Below, piece by piece: positions 51,500-62,279 of a stretch of 64,000 nt of DNA (positions are counted from its first letter, which is position 1; every line of letters begins with the position of its first letter). The notes under the pieces were generated by a model that worked only from the letters and a program-made list of their open reading frames with translations, had not been told where the DNA came from and ran no database searches. Source of the DNA: Zeugodacus cucurbitae (taxonomy: Eukaryota > Arthropoda > Insecta > Diptera > Tephritidae); the NCBI RefSeq assembly GCF_028554725.1, contig NC_071671.1:1116001-1180000 (forward strand), in the 5' to 3' direction. Position numbers and translations under genes: made by a program.

Positions 51500-54400
51500 C
51501 GGGTGTCACAAGCGGTGCGGTTAGTGCTGGCAGGTGGTTGGGCGGCTGGTTTTAGTTGTTGCTGGTCACCACCGTTAGTCACAAACACACACACTCATTT
51601 CATGATTTTCTCGTTTTTGTTTTTACTTTGTGTGTGTTTATCATACAGCCAGAGTCGGCCTGTTTGGGGATGTGCTTTTGCGGTTACGCCACTCACACGC
51701 AACTCAACACACAACGTGCGCTCGCTGCTGCAATGCGCTGCATAATGTAGTAACTGTAAATGTACGAAGTGCGCGCGTGTGTGTGCCTGCCTGCCTTTCT
51801 GCCTTGTTGTTGGTGTGGTTGTTTGGCCGCACGCACACTACTGCTCCGCCAATCAGCTCAACGCACAAAAATTGTGGGCCGCAAGTGTTGTTGGCTGTGT
51901 GCCGAGGCCGACGCTGTGCTGCGCGCGGGCTGAGAGGGTCGCATTTGCTGTGCTCTCATTTGCTCTTGTCGGTGGGTATGAGTGTGATTTTGAGGTTTTT
52001 AGCTTTGCTCCTCTTTTATTTGCCTGTCTTTGTTGTTGCTGCCGCACGCACTTTGGCCGCCGGCCACGTTCGTGGGCTTCGGCTGAGGGTTGCAGGGTGT
52101 TGGCATTTTAACGCTGCTTATTTCTAGTCGTCCTCTTTTTTGGTTCGCATACTTATTTGCTTGAAATTGAGGCTGGAGGCTGACCACAGTTGAAATTAAT
52201 GATTTGTAATTTAGTTTTTTATGGGTTCATCAAAAGCGTAAAACACAATTCACATTTTGCCGTAAATGCAATTTCATGCGGCACTATCGGTGGCTATGCA
52301 TGTGGTGGAGTAGCTAGATTACCATGGAATTTTTTATGAATTAATTCCATTTTATTTGCTAAACTATATAGTATGTCACGACTGTAGATTATTTTTTCTC
52401 TAACATAAAATTTGAATTCAAGTCCCTAAGTATATGAAAATAGTGTAAACTAATAATATGTATAAAAGTCGATTCCAAAACAATATTTAAAAAAATCAAA
52501 TTTAAGAAAAATCCTGAATTGACTTTAGTATGATATAGTCGGTAGCTTGTCGAATGCAACGTTCGATTTGACGAAGGAATATAAACCCTTCGGATAGGTA
52601 CACTGTAAGTCCCTAGCTTAAGCAGCATATCAGTACCATAGGTCTGGTGATTCAATATGCTATGCAAATACAAGGTGTGTTCAAAAAATAACGGAAATTT
52701 TAATACATTCCCCTGAAGTACGGGCACAAATTCAGCTTTATACTTTGTATACTTTATCCAAAAAATGATCCTCCAGCCTCCGTATTATCTAGAGATGACT
52801 CCGTGTGCCTTTTTCCGGTTTCCAAAAATAAAGAGAACTTTATAGCGCCATCGTTTGAGACACATACGAGAAATCTCTGAAAAAGCCAAAGGCTATTCCA
52901 AGAATCGGGTTTGAGAAGTGTTCCGATGATCGGAAGAAGCGCCGGCATAAGTGCATAACATCGAATGGACAAAATTTTGAAGGCGACAACATTAATGTAG
53001 ACGAATGAATAAATATTGCTCTCGAAAAACAAAAATTCCCGTTATTTTTTGAACACACCCTATATGTTCCGTATTGCACTTTTTAAGATATCTGTATACT
53101 CTTTCATTGGGAGTTTTTATTAATCATTTCATTTTAATGGAACCTGCATCTACCTAGTAGAACCAGCCCCTCTAATTATAGTTGCAGAATCCATACACTC
53201 TAATTGGCTCTTTGAAAACTCTTCCACTACAACTTAAATAAAATTGAATTTCTATGATTTTGGTAATTATCTCTGCCACAGTCAAAGATTACACACAGAA
53301 CAGATTACATCCGAGCACATGCAGTGAGCAGAAAAACTTTAAAAGCAATTTAGAAAATAGAAAAGATGAACGCACAAAACGTACAAATTAAAAATGAATG
53401 CCAGGAGAAAATTGAAAAATAGTATAAAACGGTATGGACGAAGTGAAAAGCAATTTACGTTAAAAATAGACAGACAGACTTTAGGCATACAAATTGTCGC
53501 TGGCAACATGGGGCGGGACTGTAGCCCCCCAACCAAAGCATACTGCCAACAACAACTAACACTATTGTTTTACACGCCGCTGTACTTACTTGGCATACAG
53601 TTGCACGAATGCGCGCTCTTTCCAGCGCCGAGTGCGTTCTCACTTTGGCACATGCCAACTGCTGGCTCCCTGCCGCTCCCGACTGCAATGTGATTAACAT
53701 AAACACACCCAAAATATATATAAACAGTTAGTGTGGCAAGCAGTACACCGCACCACACAGCCCTGGCGCGCAGCAACAAATTTCGGTTGCTTTTCGTTTA
53801 ATGTTGCAGAGCAAAGCAAAAGTAGGAAGTTGCATTAGAGCGAGATGCCATTATCATTACTCATTTGGCCGCAAGCAAAAAATTTCGCAAAAAAATGAAA
53901 ATTAACAAAAACAACAAGAACTATCTGTATAACAATGGAGCAATAGATGAATCAGTTTTGTAGCGCAACAGCACGCACACGGCAAAAGAAAATTAGAGAG
54001 GAATCATCTAAACCGCACACAGCAACGCTCACTCTAAGCACCTACTGCTGGACCAAATGCCTAACAGGCAGCCTGACTCCGAAAGAAAAATTAGAAAAAA
54101 TCCATATATTTTTCTACACACACACACGCGCGTACTGGCCGTGTGGCAAACTCAACCCAATCAGATGCGTTGTGCGCGTTAATCAGCGCCGAGCAGGCAG
54201 GCTGCCACTGCTTGCGGATGAGCGCAAATGGGGAAATAGAAAATGTGAACTTTCTGCTTTTCTGCAAATTTTCAGCCAACAACCAACTAATGTGGTCAAC
54301 ACACAGCCGAACCAATGTAGCTGTGTACTCGCATGTAGGGCACATGTGTATCCCCAGCAGCAGGCAAATTGTTGTTGGAGTCTAGTTACAAGAACGCGCG

Positions 54401-55260
54401 GGCGCGCCTGTTTTCCACTGGGTGCCTACCAGCACCACCCAACAATAACAACAGTAAGCGCAGAGCACCCTGCAGGCCGACGCGCACACACACGAGTATA
54501 CAAGCAGCGTCAAGCAAAGGCGCAGGCCGCGCTGGTACGCCAGCCCCCATCGCTGCACGGCCAGCCAACAACAACCAATCAAAAAATTTGTTTACGAATA
54601 GTAGCAAAAAAGAGAATGACAAGCGACGTAGCAGCGCTGAGAAAAATCGAAAAGTGTGGAAAAAATTCAGCGACGCCACTGACGCGGCAGCAACAGCAGT
54701 CAAAGCCGCCGCTCATGTTTGTTTTTTGCCTTTTCCGCTTTCCTGGCGGCATTCGCTCGCGTGTTGGCAGAAAAAACGAAATGAAAAAGCACGTGCTCGC
54801 TGCCTGGCATTATTGTTGCCAGTGTGCTGGTGCGGTGGGGCGGCTGGTATACAAACAGCAGCAGAGAAAACTCTTTGAGAGCGATAATGAGCGAGCGCTC
54901 AACAAGAGCATGGGCGTCGTTGCTAAAAATATGAGACACTGTTGTTGCTGCCCATAAGTTTCTGCGTTGCCATTTTTGTGTGGCGCTGAGGCCGTGTGCC
55001 TGTGCTCTCCGGCAGCAAGCGCAGCAGCAACTAACAGGTTGTGAGTGCTCGCTGTGTACTCTTTTGCCTTTTGTAGTTTGCGTGTATTTTTCTTCTCTCT
55101 GCAGTGGACCGCGCTGCTCGGGCTCCACGGCGCGTCGTACATTTTTATGCGTTTTTCGGTTGCTTGTCACATTGTACCTTTTGCCGTTTGACTTTCGTCA
55201 AGTACTTAGTGCTTTGCTGGCGCGGAAGGTCTCTGGTTTGCTGTGCGGTAATTCTGCCAG
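51500..55260. other. GC-richer, stop-poor island without clear gene
   Basis: Against an AT-rich background this stretch is visibly richer in G and C and in CAACAA/TTGTTG runs, and long frames are open on both strands at once: plus 51630-52127 (165 codons), plus 53947-54957 (336), plus 54369-54878 (169), minus 54700-55170 (156). The simultaneous openness in several frames, absence of any domain, and His/Cys/Gln-rich low-complexity products argue for composition rather than coding. Such islands in flies often mark promoter-proximal or 5' UTR sequence of a large gene; that is inference. A separate inverted-repeat element (52671-53062) is nested inside. Confidence 0.45.
52671..53062 (+). mobile_element. 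Short mariner-derived element with inverted repeats
   Basis: About 392 bp between TA dinucleotides (52669-52670 and 53063-53064). The ends are near-perfect inverted repeats of roughly 28 bp: AAGGTGTGTTCAAAAAATAA at the left against AGGGTGTGTTCAAAAAATAA on the opposite strand at the right. On the plus strand near 52925-53010 a reading gives RRHKCITSNGQNFEGDN, which resembles the C-terminal end of mariner transposases (RW.KCI.S.G.YFEGD). This is a deletion derivative that keeps its ends and a scrap of transposase. Confidence 0.85.
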
Positions 55261-55860
55261 AGAATTGTAATGAGCATTTATTTAAAAAAAATTATGGGTG
55301 GAATTAAAAAAAAAATGTTTATAAAAATACATGAAATATTGTATATTGACAAATATTTAATAAAAAATTTTCTGGGTAAAGGTTTCTCTTCAATATTTTA
55401 GAGATCAGATCGGATATATGCTGTAATATCAGTAACAAAATAAAGCCATTTGAAGAATTCTGAATTTTGAGCATGAATTGTGTCTATTTTTTAACGTTAG
55501 TACGATTCTCAAGGGAATGCTAAGTCGGTTACTAAATGTAGAATAAATAATCATAAAACTTCTCTGGAGGGTTATACTTATTTTACATACACTAACAAAC
55601 ACAGGCAATTCGACGCATGATTAGGCGTCCAGGTCCGATCTATAAAGCTTGACCAGACGTTTTAAGTCTCAAATTATCTCTCCTTATAAGGACTTCTATT
55701 TTTAGGAAAGTGAGAATTGAGCAATACGGTACAAACGCCCAGTCTTCGTTTGAGACGGATATTTTCAACCACTTTCATTGAAGAAATCCCAAAAAATTGA
55801 ACATATACTAGGTTAGAAAAACCCTTTACTTTCGTTCACATTCAGTTTTTGTAAATCATT

Positions 55861-55960
55861 TTGTTATTGTTGTTGCGAAGAGTGTGAGTTGACAGTCTCT
55901 GGTTTGATAGAAAACTGAGTCCGTTCCTATTGAGTAGATCTGATTGTCGTGGGAACGGTC
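55861..55960 (+). repeat. Dispersed TTG-led short repeat, copy 3
   Basis: TTGTTATTGTTGTTG followed by TTGACAGTCTCTGG, GAGTCCGTTCCTATTG and TGATTGTCGTGGGAACGG, the same block order as copies at 13201 and 42390. More diverged than copy 2. Confidence 0.6.
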
Positions 55961-57006
55961 TTTTATAATAGAGAGTCTCGATAGTTAGAGTCCGGAGGCG
56001 CTGAAGGAATGGTTATCCATTATGAAAATCACATTGCAGAACTTTTTTGACAACTTCATGGAACAATGCTGTCTTTTCGAACGGTGAAGCTGAGACGTTG
56101 GTTAAAAGTAGGTGAGTGTTGAAAAAGCACAAGTTGACAAGTCGTCAAAATTGTCATCCAACAACAAGAGGCATGATGATCTATTCCTAAATACTAGAAA
56201 AAAATGTTTGGATTGGATCTGGCTGGAAGTTGGAATAATAACTAAAAACTTTACGCATTCTTAATTGCTCAAATTCCGTTGTCTTAAACTTTGGGTCCTT
56301 AATTTTTTGCTACAACCAAAGCTGATTATTTTATTAATCGATTCGAAACTATGTTTTGTAAGACTATTAAGGTTTAAACGTGGGAATAAAAGCTTCAAGC
56401 CAGAAGAAGCCATAGAAGTTTTATTAATAATTTTGGTTGTTTATGATAACTGAATAATAATAATAATAATTTCAAAAATCTGTTGCCAACAGAAAAATTA
56501 TTCATCAGTGCAAAGGACACGCACTAATAATTCAATTTATTTCAAAAAATCGAAATCAAATTAAACTCGATAATAAATTGAATTGTTGAATATTTTGTAA
56601 TTATTGCAAATTTAGCACGAGAAATGACAGCCAAAATGAGCGGAAGTGCACAAGTTCAGTGCGTGCGTACATGTGTGGGTGTTGTGTCTCTAGGTGTTAG
56701 TGTCAGTGCGTGTGTTAATTAATTTGAAATTGCGGAAGTGAGGCTGCCAAACCAAATGCTCATACATATATGAGTTTACATTCGGTTAAGCTGCGAGTTG
56801 ACAAGCCACAAAAATGTTTAATTTGCAAATAAAACAATTGCACAACTCAATTTGGAATTGCGTGCTCTTGCGCCGTGATTATTATACGACAAACAAATGC
56901 CGGTGATCACACTAACACATGTATATGTATATATACGAAACACGCATGTATGTATGTAGGTGCACTCCTATATGTAGGTGGGTTTGCCTTGCACTTTATT
57001 TGTTTT
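55961..57006. other. Gene-poor stretch
   Basis: AT-rich, no supported gene; an AAT trinucleotide run is visible at about 56453-56468. Confidence 0.55.
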
Positions 57007-58388
57007 ATTATACTCTCGCAACATGTTGCACAGAGTATTATAGTTTTGTTCACATAACGGTTGTTTGGGTCACCAAGAAATAAAAGAGTTAGACATAGGT
57101 TATATATATGTATATAAATGATCAGGATGACGAGTAGAGTTGAAATCCGGATGCCTGTCCGTCCGTCTGTCCGTGCAAGCGATAATTTGAGTAAAAATTA
57201 AAATATCTTAATGAAACTTGGAACACATAATCCTCGGCACCCTGAGGAGGTTGCTTTCGAAAATGAGCAAAATCGGTCCACTGCGACGCCACAAAATGGC
57301 GAAAACCGAAAACCTATACAGTGTCATAACTAAGCTATAAACAAAATTTGGAACATAGAATCGCATTTGGGAGGGGCACATTTAGATTTAATTTTTTTGG
57401 AAAAGTGGGCGTGACCCCGCCCCCAAATAGTTTGTTGTATATATCTTGCAAACCAATAAAGCTATATAAACCAAACTTTCTGCAGTCGTTTCTTTTAGCC
57501 GTTTCTTATACAGTCCAAAAATGAAAGAAATCGGATAATAACCACGCCCATGTCCCATACAAAGGTTAGGTTGAAAATTACTAAAAGTGCGTTAACTCGC
57601 TAACAAAAAACGTCAGAAACACAAAATTTCACAGAAATGATAGCAAAAGGAAGCTGCACTCAGATATTTTTACAAAATGGAAAATGGGCGTGGCATCGCC
57701 CACTTATGGGTCAAAAACCATATCTCAAGAACTACTCGACCGATTTCAATGAAATTCGGGTGGAATATGGGCGAAATCGGTTCACAATTACGTCTACTTC
57801 CCATATAACTCAATTGAATCCTTCTGATTCGTTCACTTTATAACACATACATATATACATTAGGAACAAATGAAGATAGCGAAATAAAACTTCACACAAA
57901 TACTGTATTTGAGCTGTGACATCACTTGTGGAAAAATTGTCAAAATCGGACCATGACTTTTCAAGGCCCCTGACATCGAACATGAAGAACTCAGTGCCTA
58001 AGGGTAATTTTTGACCGAAAAGATCTCTCAGATATTTTAATGTAATTCATTCCCTCTGAATTTTTTCTTATAACAGTTTGTCTCTGTACCAAAAATGGTT
58101 AAAATCGGGTCTTAACTTCCCCCAGATCCCATATACCTAATTATAAGTAATATAAAATTAAGTGAGCGTATAGTCTTCGATATATTATATCTTGGTGGTG
58201 AAAACGAGTGAAATCGGTTTAGGAATTACCTCAGTCCCCATATACTATTTATGATGATTTTCGTTATTCTATAAAACTTTATGTCGAGTATATGGGTCGA
58301 ATTGTGTTATCTTTATAAAGTTATATCAATAAATTTCGAGAGTACAAAATGTTCGGTTGCACCCGAACTTAGCCTTTCCTTACTTGTT
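57007..58388 (-). mobile_element. Non-autonomous repeat element, copy 3 (inverted)
   Basis: About 1.4 kb, reverse orientation relative to copies 1 and 2. It starts on the plus strand at TTATACTCTCGCAAC and ends at GGTTGCACCCGAACTTAGCC followed by TTTCCTTACTTGTT. The CAGACGGACGG hallmark appears as its complement near 57156-57174 (CGTCCGTCTGTCCGTGC), and GTGGGCGTGGC blocks are retained. It is longer than copy 1, with extra AT-rich sequence between about 57840 and 58330. No coding capacity was found. Confidence 0.75.
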
Positions 58389-59825
58389 CATTTTTATTGT
58401 TTTTGTTTTTTGTGCATCGTGTTGTTGCGGTTAATATTGCGTAACTGCGTGGTTACAATAACGTTTATCAAAAAAAATTTTATATATATATGTTTTGGAA
58501 TATATCCTGTGTGGAATTGCTGAATTAGTAAAATATTATTTTGGTTCAGAATTTTATTTATTTTTCTATTATGAAACCTTTATTTTGCGAAAATTCTGTA
58601 TAATTAATCATACTCATATCATAAATTGATTTAAATTAAAAATTAATTAAATTATGTTAATTATGTAAATTTATGAAGCAAAATAAATTTTTTTTAAATA
58701 TAATTAAATTAAATTAAATTAATTAAATAAAAAATATATATTTTTATGGTACAGCTTGATATCCTTCCGATTACATAAATATCCTGCGTGTCCTTTCAGC
58801 ATAAACAGCTAATATAACACTCCCAACTGCATTTGTATTGTGTTTCCGACACTGAACTCAGCATTCCACTTGATTATTTGTGCGTGCATTCCCATACATT
58901 CATACATATACACACATACATAGGTATCCTTGTAGGCGTTGAAGTATGTAGGTGTTGGAATTTGCAAATATGTTCACACCTAAAGTGCAACACAAGCCTC
59001 ACACACTCACACAATCAGCAAACATTATTGTTGTCAACACACAACAACTATAACAGCATATCTGTTGCACGTGTAGGCCTGCAAACTGAATTGGATAATT
59101 GAAATGTTAAATAAGCCAATTAAAATGTATTTGAGCAAATATTTTGTGCGATAATGATTTTAGCGAAAATTAATTTTGCTGTCCAGCCTATTTATACATA
59201 TGTATGAAAATGCTGAAATTATGTGCAACAGATGCCAGACTGATAAGATGTGCGTTAATGGCAAGTAATGTGTAATATGTAGCCTTCGACATAGCTTTCT
59301 ACATAGGTATGTAGGTGTCAGCAGGAAGTTCATTGATAATTTGTGATTTATTGAATTATGGCCGAAATGCAGTTATTCATATTAAATTAAGTCACTTTTA
59401 TGTTATTAACGCCATTCTGTGTCAAAACAGCTTTAATGAGCGCCATTTTGTAGGACAAAGTGTCGCCTAAAAGCCGTCTACAATAGCAGCGTTTAACTAT
59501 TGTTCGCTTGTATCCATATTATTTAAGTGAAGTTTTATTACGAAAGTCAATTACAATTAATTACGTAATTCATGCGCCTGATTTGCGTGCCTGTGAAGTC
59601 AATGAGGACCAAAGGCAGTAGTATAATAACGATTAATGTTTTTGAGGAAGCATTGTTAACGGAAAGAGCTTTCTTATATTTATTGAAATAAAGTTCTAAA
59701 AATTACACTGAAGATAAAAGCTTTAACCCACATACTTTCCAGTTGAAATATTTTCCTTTCTCTCTTCCAATCTGGCCTATAAGTCCTTCCAAATCACTTT
59801 TTTATATCACCCTTTCTTAGTCTTT
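58389..59825. other. Gene-poor stretch
   Basis: Strongly AT-rich, including a degenerate TTAAA/AATTA run at about 58640-58735. No supported gene. Confidence 0.55.
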
Positions 59826-60566
59826 CCGACTTTCTTGTGGATAGCCAAGCCGCGATTAAGGCTATCCGTTGCGCCAATACAAAGTCTTAATGTGTCAGAT
59901 CATGCAAAGAGGCAATTAATAGACTAGAGGGAGAAAACTCAGTTATTATTATCTGGGTACCCGGTCATATAGGTATAGAAGGAAACGAAAAGGCAAATGA
60001 GTTGGCTCGCTTAGGAGCAGCTGGGAACACATTTCCCTTAAACTGCCCCAGACCTTTCAGTTCTCTCAAGCGCTGCCTAATGCAATGGATGCTAGGGGAA
60101 CATCCCAGGTCCTGGAACATGTGCAACACGAGTCGTACCACAAAGCTACTATGGGGTAGTGTTGACACTGGACAGACCAAAAAAACTTCTTACTTTAAGC
60201 AAAAGAGAATTAAGCTGTATCACAGGGGTCATCACGGGGCACCTACCTCTAGGAGGCCACCTGCAGAGACTTGGCATAGTAGAATCGGCGGAATGCAGAG
60301 CGTGCGCGGAAGATGATGAGACACTAGAGCATTATCTCTGCGAATGTCCGGCCTTCTGTCGGTTAAGAAGAGATACCTTCCAAGGCTCCCATTACTCTAA
60401 TCTGAGAAAAATTGGGCTGCAGGGATGGAATAAACTCAGAAACTTCGTTAAATCGACCGAGTTGTACGGGTGACGCTTATCAGAGTACCTTCGCGGAGCA
60501 CAATGGGCCTAATGCGGTCAGACTCTCTTCGCCTTTCTTTTCAACCAGCCAACCAACCAACCAAGT
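59826..60566 (+). pseudogene. 5'-truncated LINE, RNase H and zinc-knuckle tail
   Basis: Reading on the plus strand: VDSQAAIKAIR (RNase H Asp motif) near 59838-59868, a stop, then IIIWVPGHIGIEGNEKANEL (RNase H core), a frame change within an A-run at about 60180, then LTGHLPLGGHL and the Cys/His cluster CRACAEDDETLEHYLCEC, and a stop at 60473. About 90 bp of 3' sequence ends in a CAAC-repeat tail at about 60550-60565. RNase H followed by a C-terminal CCHC-type cluster is typical of RNase H-bearing LINEs of the I/R1/LOA groups. The reverse transcriptase is gone, as expected for 5' truncation. A stop and a frameshift make it inactive. Confidence 0.85.
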
Positions 60567-61560
60567 CTTTTCGATACACAATGTTAAAAATTGTATAATA
60601 GAATTTTTTTCTAACGAGTGACAAAAGAAAGCTCCACTCGGTTACAATTATATTTCAACCAGCCTCACTGAACTCAGAAAAATATCTTTTTGTTATTGTC
60701 AGTGGTCAATTTCCAACTCGCCTTTCTTCATAACCTCACTTTAGGACTCCTTCCACTTCAGCAGCACCGAAGTTATTTGTTCTTCCATTTCTTATTGTCC
60801 TTGCTTCGTTTGTTTCTTGTTGTCCATAAGCTTGGTTTCTCCACTGCCAGAGACAGACACTTCGCACGCACCTTACACGCATTTACCGTTAATGAAGTAA
60901 TTACGTCAATTAGTTTAATTATGAATTAAAAGGCTTTCGTGCTATTTTACCACATTTTATTGACAACAACAACAACACCAAAAACAATATTAACCACATT
61001 TAGGCTAATATCAGTTCGAATTGTCCGAATTGTTTTCATTGTTAATGTCCCCACTATTGTCTTTGTGTACACATTTATTTGTGCTAATACACTTTATTGT
61101 TGTTGTTTTAATAACGCTTGAACTAAATAATGTAGTTAGTAGTGCTTGGAACAAATTACCGAAAGGTTAAACACGAGGCGACGGTGAGTTAAATTAAATA
61201 CTATTATTTATTTATTTGTTTATAGTCTACTGCGGGAAGAGGGTTGCCAGATGGTGCGGGTAAAAAATAAAGGAAAATTGATAAAAATAAAACTTTATTG
61301 AAGATAAATTCTAGGCCTCACTTGGAATTAGTTTAGACTACAAATTGCTTAAAAAATTTCATAGCTGGTTAATGCGACTAAATCTGTAGTGATTTAGCAT
61401 TAGACCAAATAGATTTTGACAGGTTTGTCGGACCGGGGACTTTGTAAGAGGCTACTTTTAGTAGTTATGAATTTGGAGTTTTTCTCAAGATCTTTCCTTG
61501 ATAGAGAATTCTAAACTAAAAATAGAACGAATAATACTTGAATTAATTTTTCTTATCTAT
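60567..61560. other. Gene-poor stretch
   Basis: No supported gene. The plus frame 60690-60929 is leucine-rich but has no domain or neighbouring exon. Confidence 0.5.
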
Positions 61561-61660
61561 ACTACCATTATAAAAAGGAAAGATTTGTATGTATGTTTGT
61601 AATGAATAAACTCAAAAACTACTGTGCCGATTTCAAAAATTACTTCGCCATTCGAAAAAA
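61555..61660 (+). repeat. Dispersed-repeat end preceding the tandem array
   Basis: The stretch with TAAAAAGGAAAGATTTGTATG, then AATGAATAAACTCAAAAACTAC and GTGCCGATTTCAAAAATTAC resembles a widespread insect repeat terminus (motif: AAACTACTGNNCCGATTT) that I recall from Helitron-like and other unclassified elements. If so, the tandem array that follows may be the body of that element. Identification is by memory only. Confidence 0.4.
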
Positions 61661-61970
61661 TCACGTGACCTCGAATTGACATCACGTCGTCGGGGTGGGG
61701 TCATTGACTCACACAAATATGTAAACAAAAATATCACGTGATCTTGAAATGACCTCACGTGGTCAGGGTGGGGTCATTGACTCACACAAATATGTAAACA
61801 AAAATATCACGTGACCTTGATGTGACAGCACGTGATCTGGGCGGGTTCATTGACCTCACTCATAAGTGTAAACAAAAATATCACGTGATCTTGAAATGTC
61901 ATCACGTGATCTGGGCGGTGTCATTGACCTCACTCAAAAATGTAAAAAAATATCACGTGATCTTGAAAAA
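61661..61970 (+). repeat. 73-bp tandem array with paired CACGTG palindromes
   Basis: Four full units start at 61661, 61734, 61807 and 61881 and a fifth partial unit at 61953 (periods 73, 73, 74, 72). Each full unit has TCACGTGA at its head and a second CACGTG 21 bp downstream; the second site is mutated to CACGTC in unit 1. Eight intact CACGTG hexamers lie in about 300 bp. Each unit continues with GGGTGGGGTCATTGAC-like sequence and GTAAACAAAAATA. There is no coding capacity. Confidence 0.9.
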
Positions 61971-62262
61971 TCGGAAATGGGGCATCCGGAACCGGACATG
62001 GATAACGAAGTTACCGGAACCGGATATGGGGTAACGGGATATGAACGATGGAACTGGAGGTTGGGTAACCGGACATGGGTTCCCGGAATCGGAAATGGGG
62101 CATCTGAAAACGAATATGTGTAACGATATTTCCGGAACCGGAAATGTGGTGGCTGAATATTGTCACTGTCCGCATCCGTCATCCGGAAACGGAATGAGCC
62201 AACTGGAACCAGATATGGGACAACCGATGGAACCAGATATGGGAATGGTGTGCCGGAACACT
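61970..62262 (+). repeat. Degenerate CCGGAACCGGATATGGGG repeat
   Basis: Immediately after the 73-bp array, blocks of the type (T)CCGGAACCGGAxATGGxG followed by a TAACG or CATCCGG spacer recur irregularly (about 61970, 61987, 62012, 62056, 62084, 62132, 62172, 62198, 62227). The 75- to 117-codon frames seen here on both strands are translations of this periodicity and not genes. Confidence 0.65.
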
Positions 62263-62279
62263 CAAGAAAGTGTTTAGAA

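Noticed and set aside
51630..52127. 165-codon plus-strand frame as a gene
   Set aside because: Overlaps a 110-codon frame and minus frames in a GC-rich island; the product has no recognisable feature beyond random hydrophobic runs.
53947..54957. 336-codon plus-strand frame as a gene
   Set aside because: No domain, a His/Cys/Gln-rich low-complexity product, and other frames on both strands are open over the same bases. Kept only as a finding.
57637..57843. 68-codon frame inside the inverted repeat copy
   Set aside because: Same reason: part of a non-coding dispersed element.
61661..61970. 73-bp array as a CRISPR array
   Set aside because: Units are directly abutting tandem repeats with no unique spacers, and the genome is a fly.
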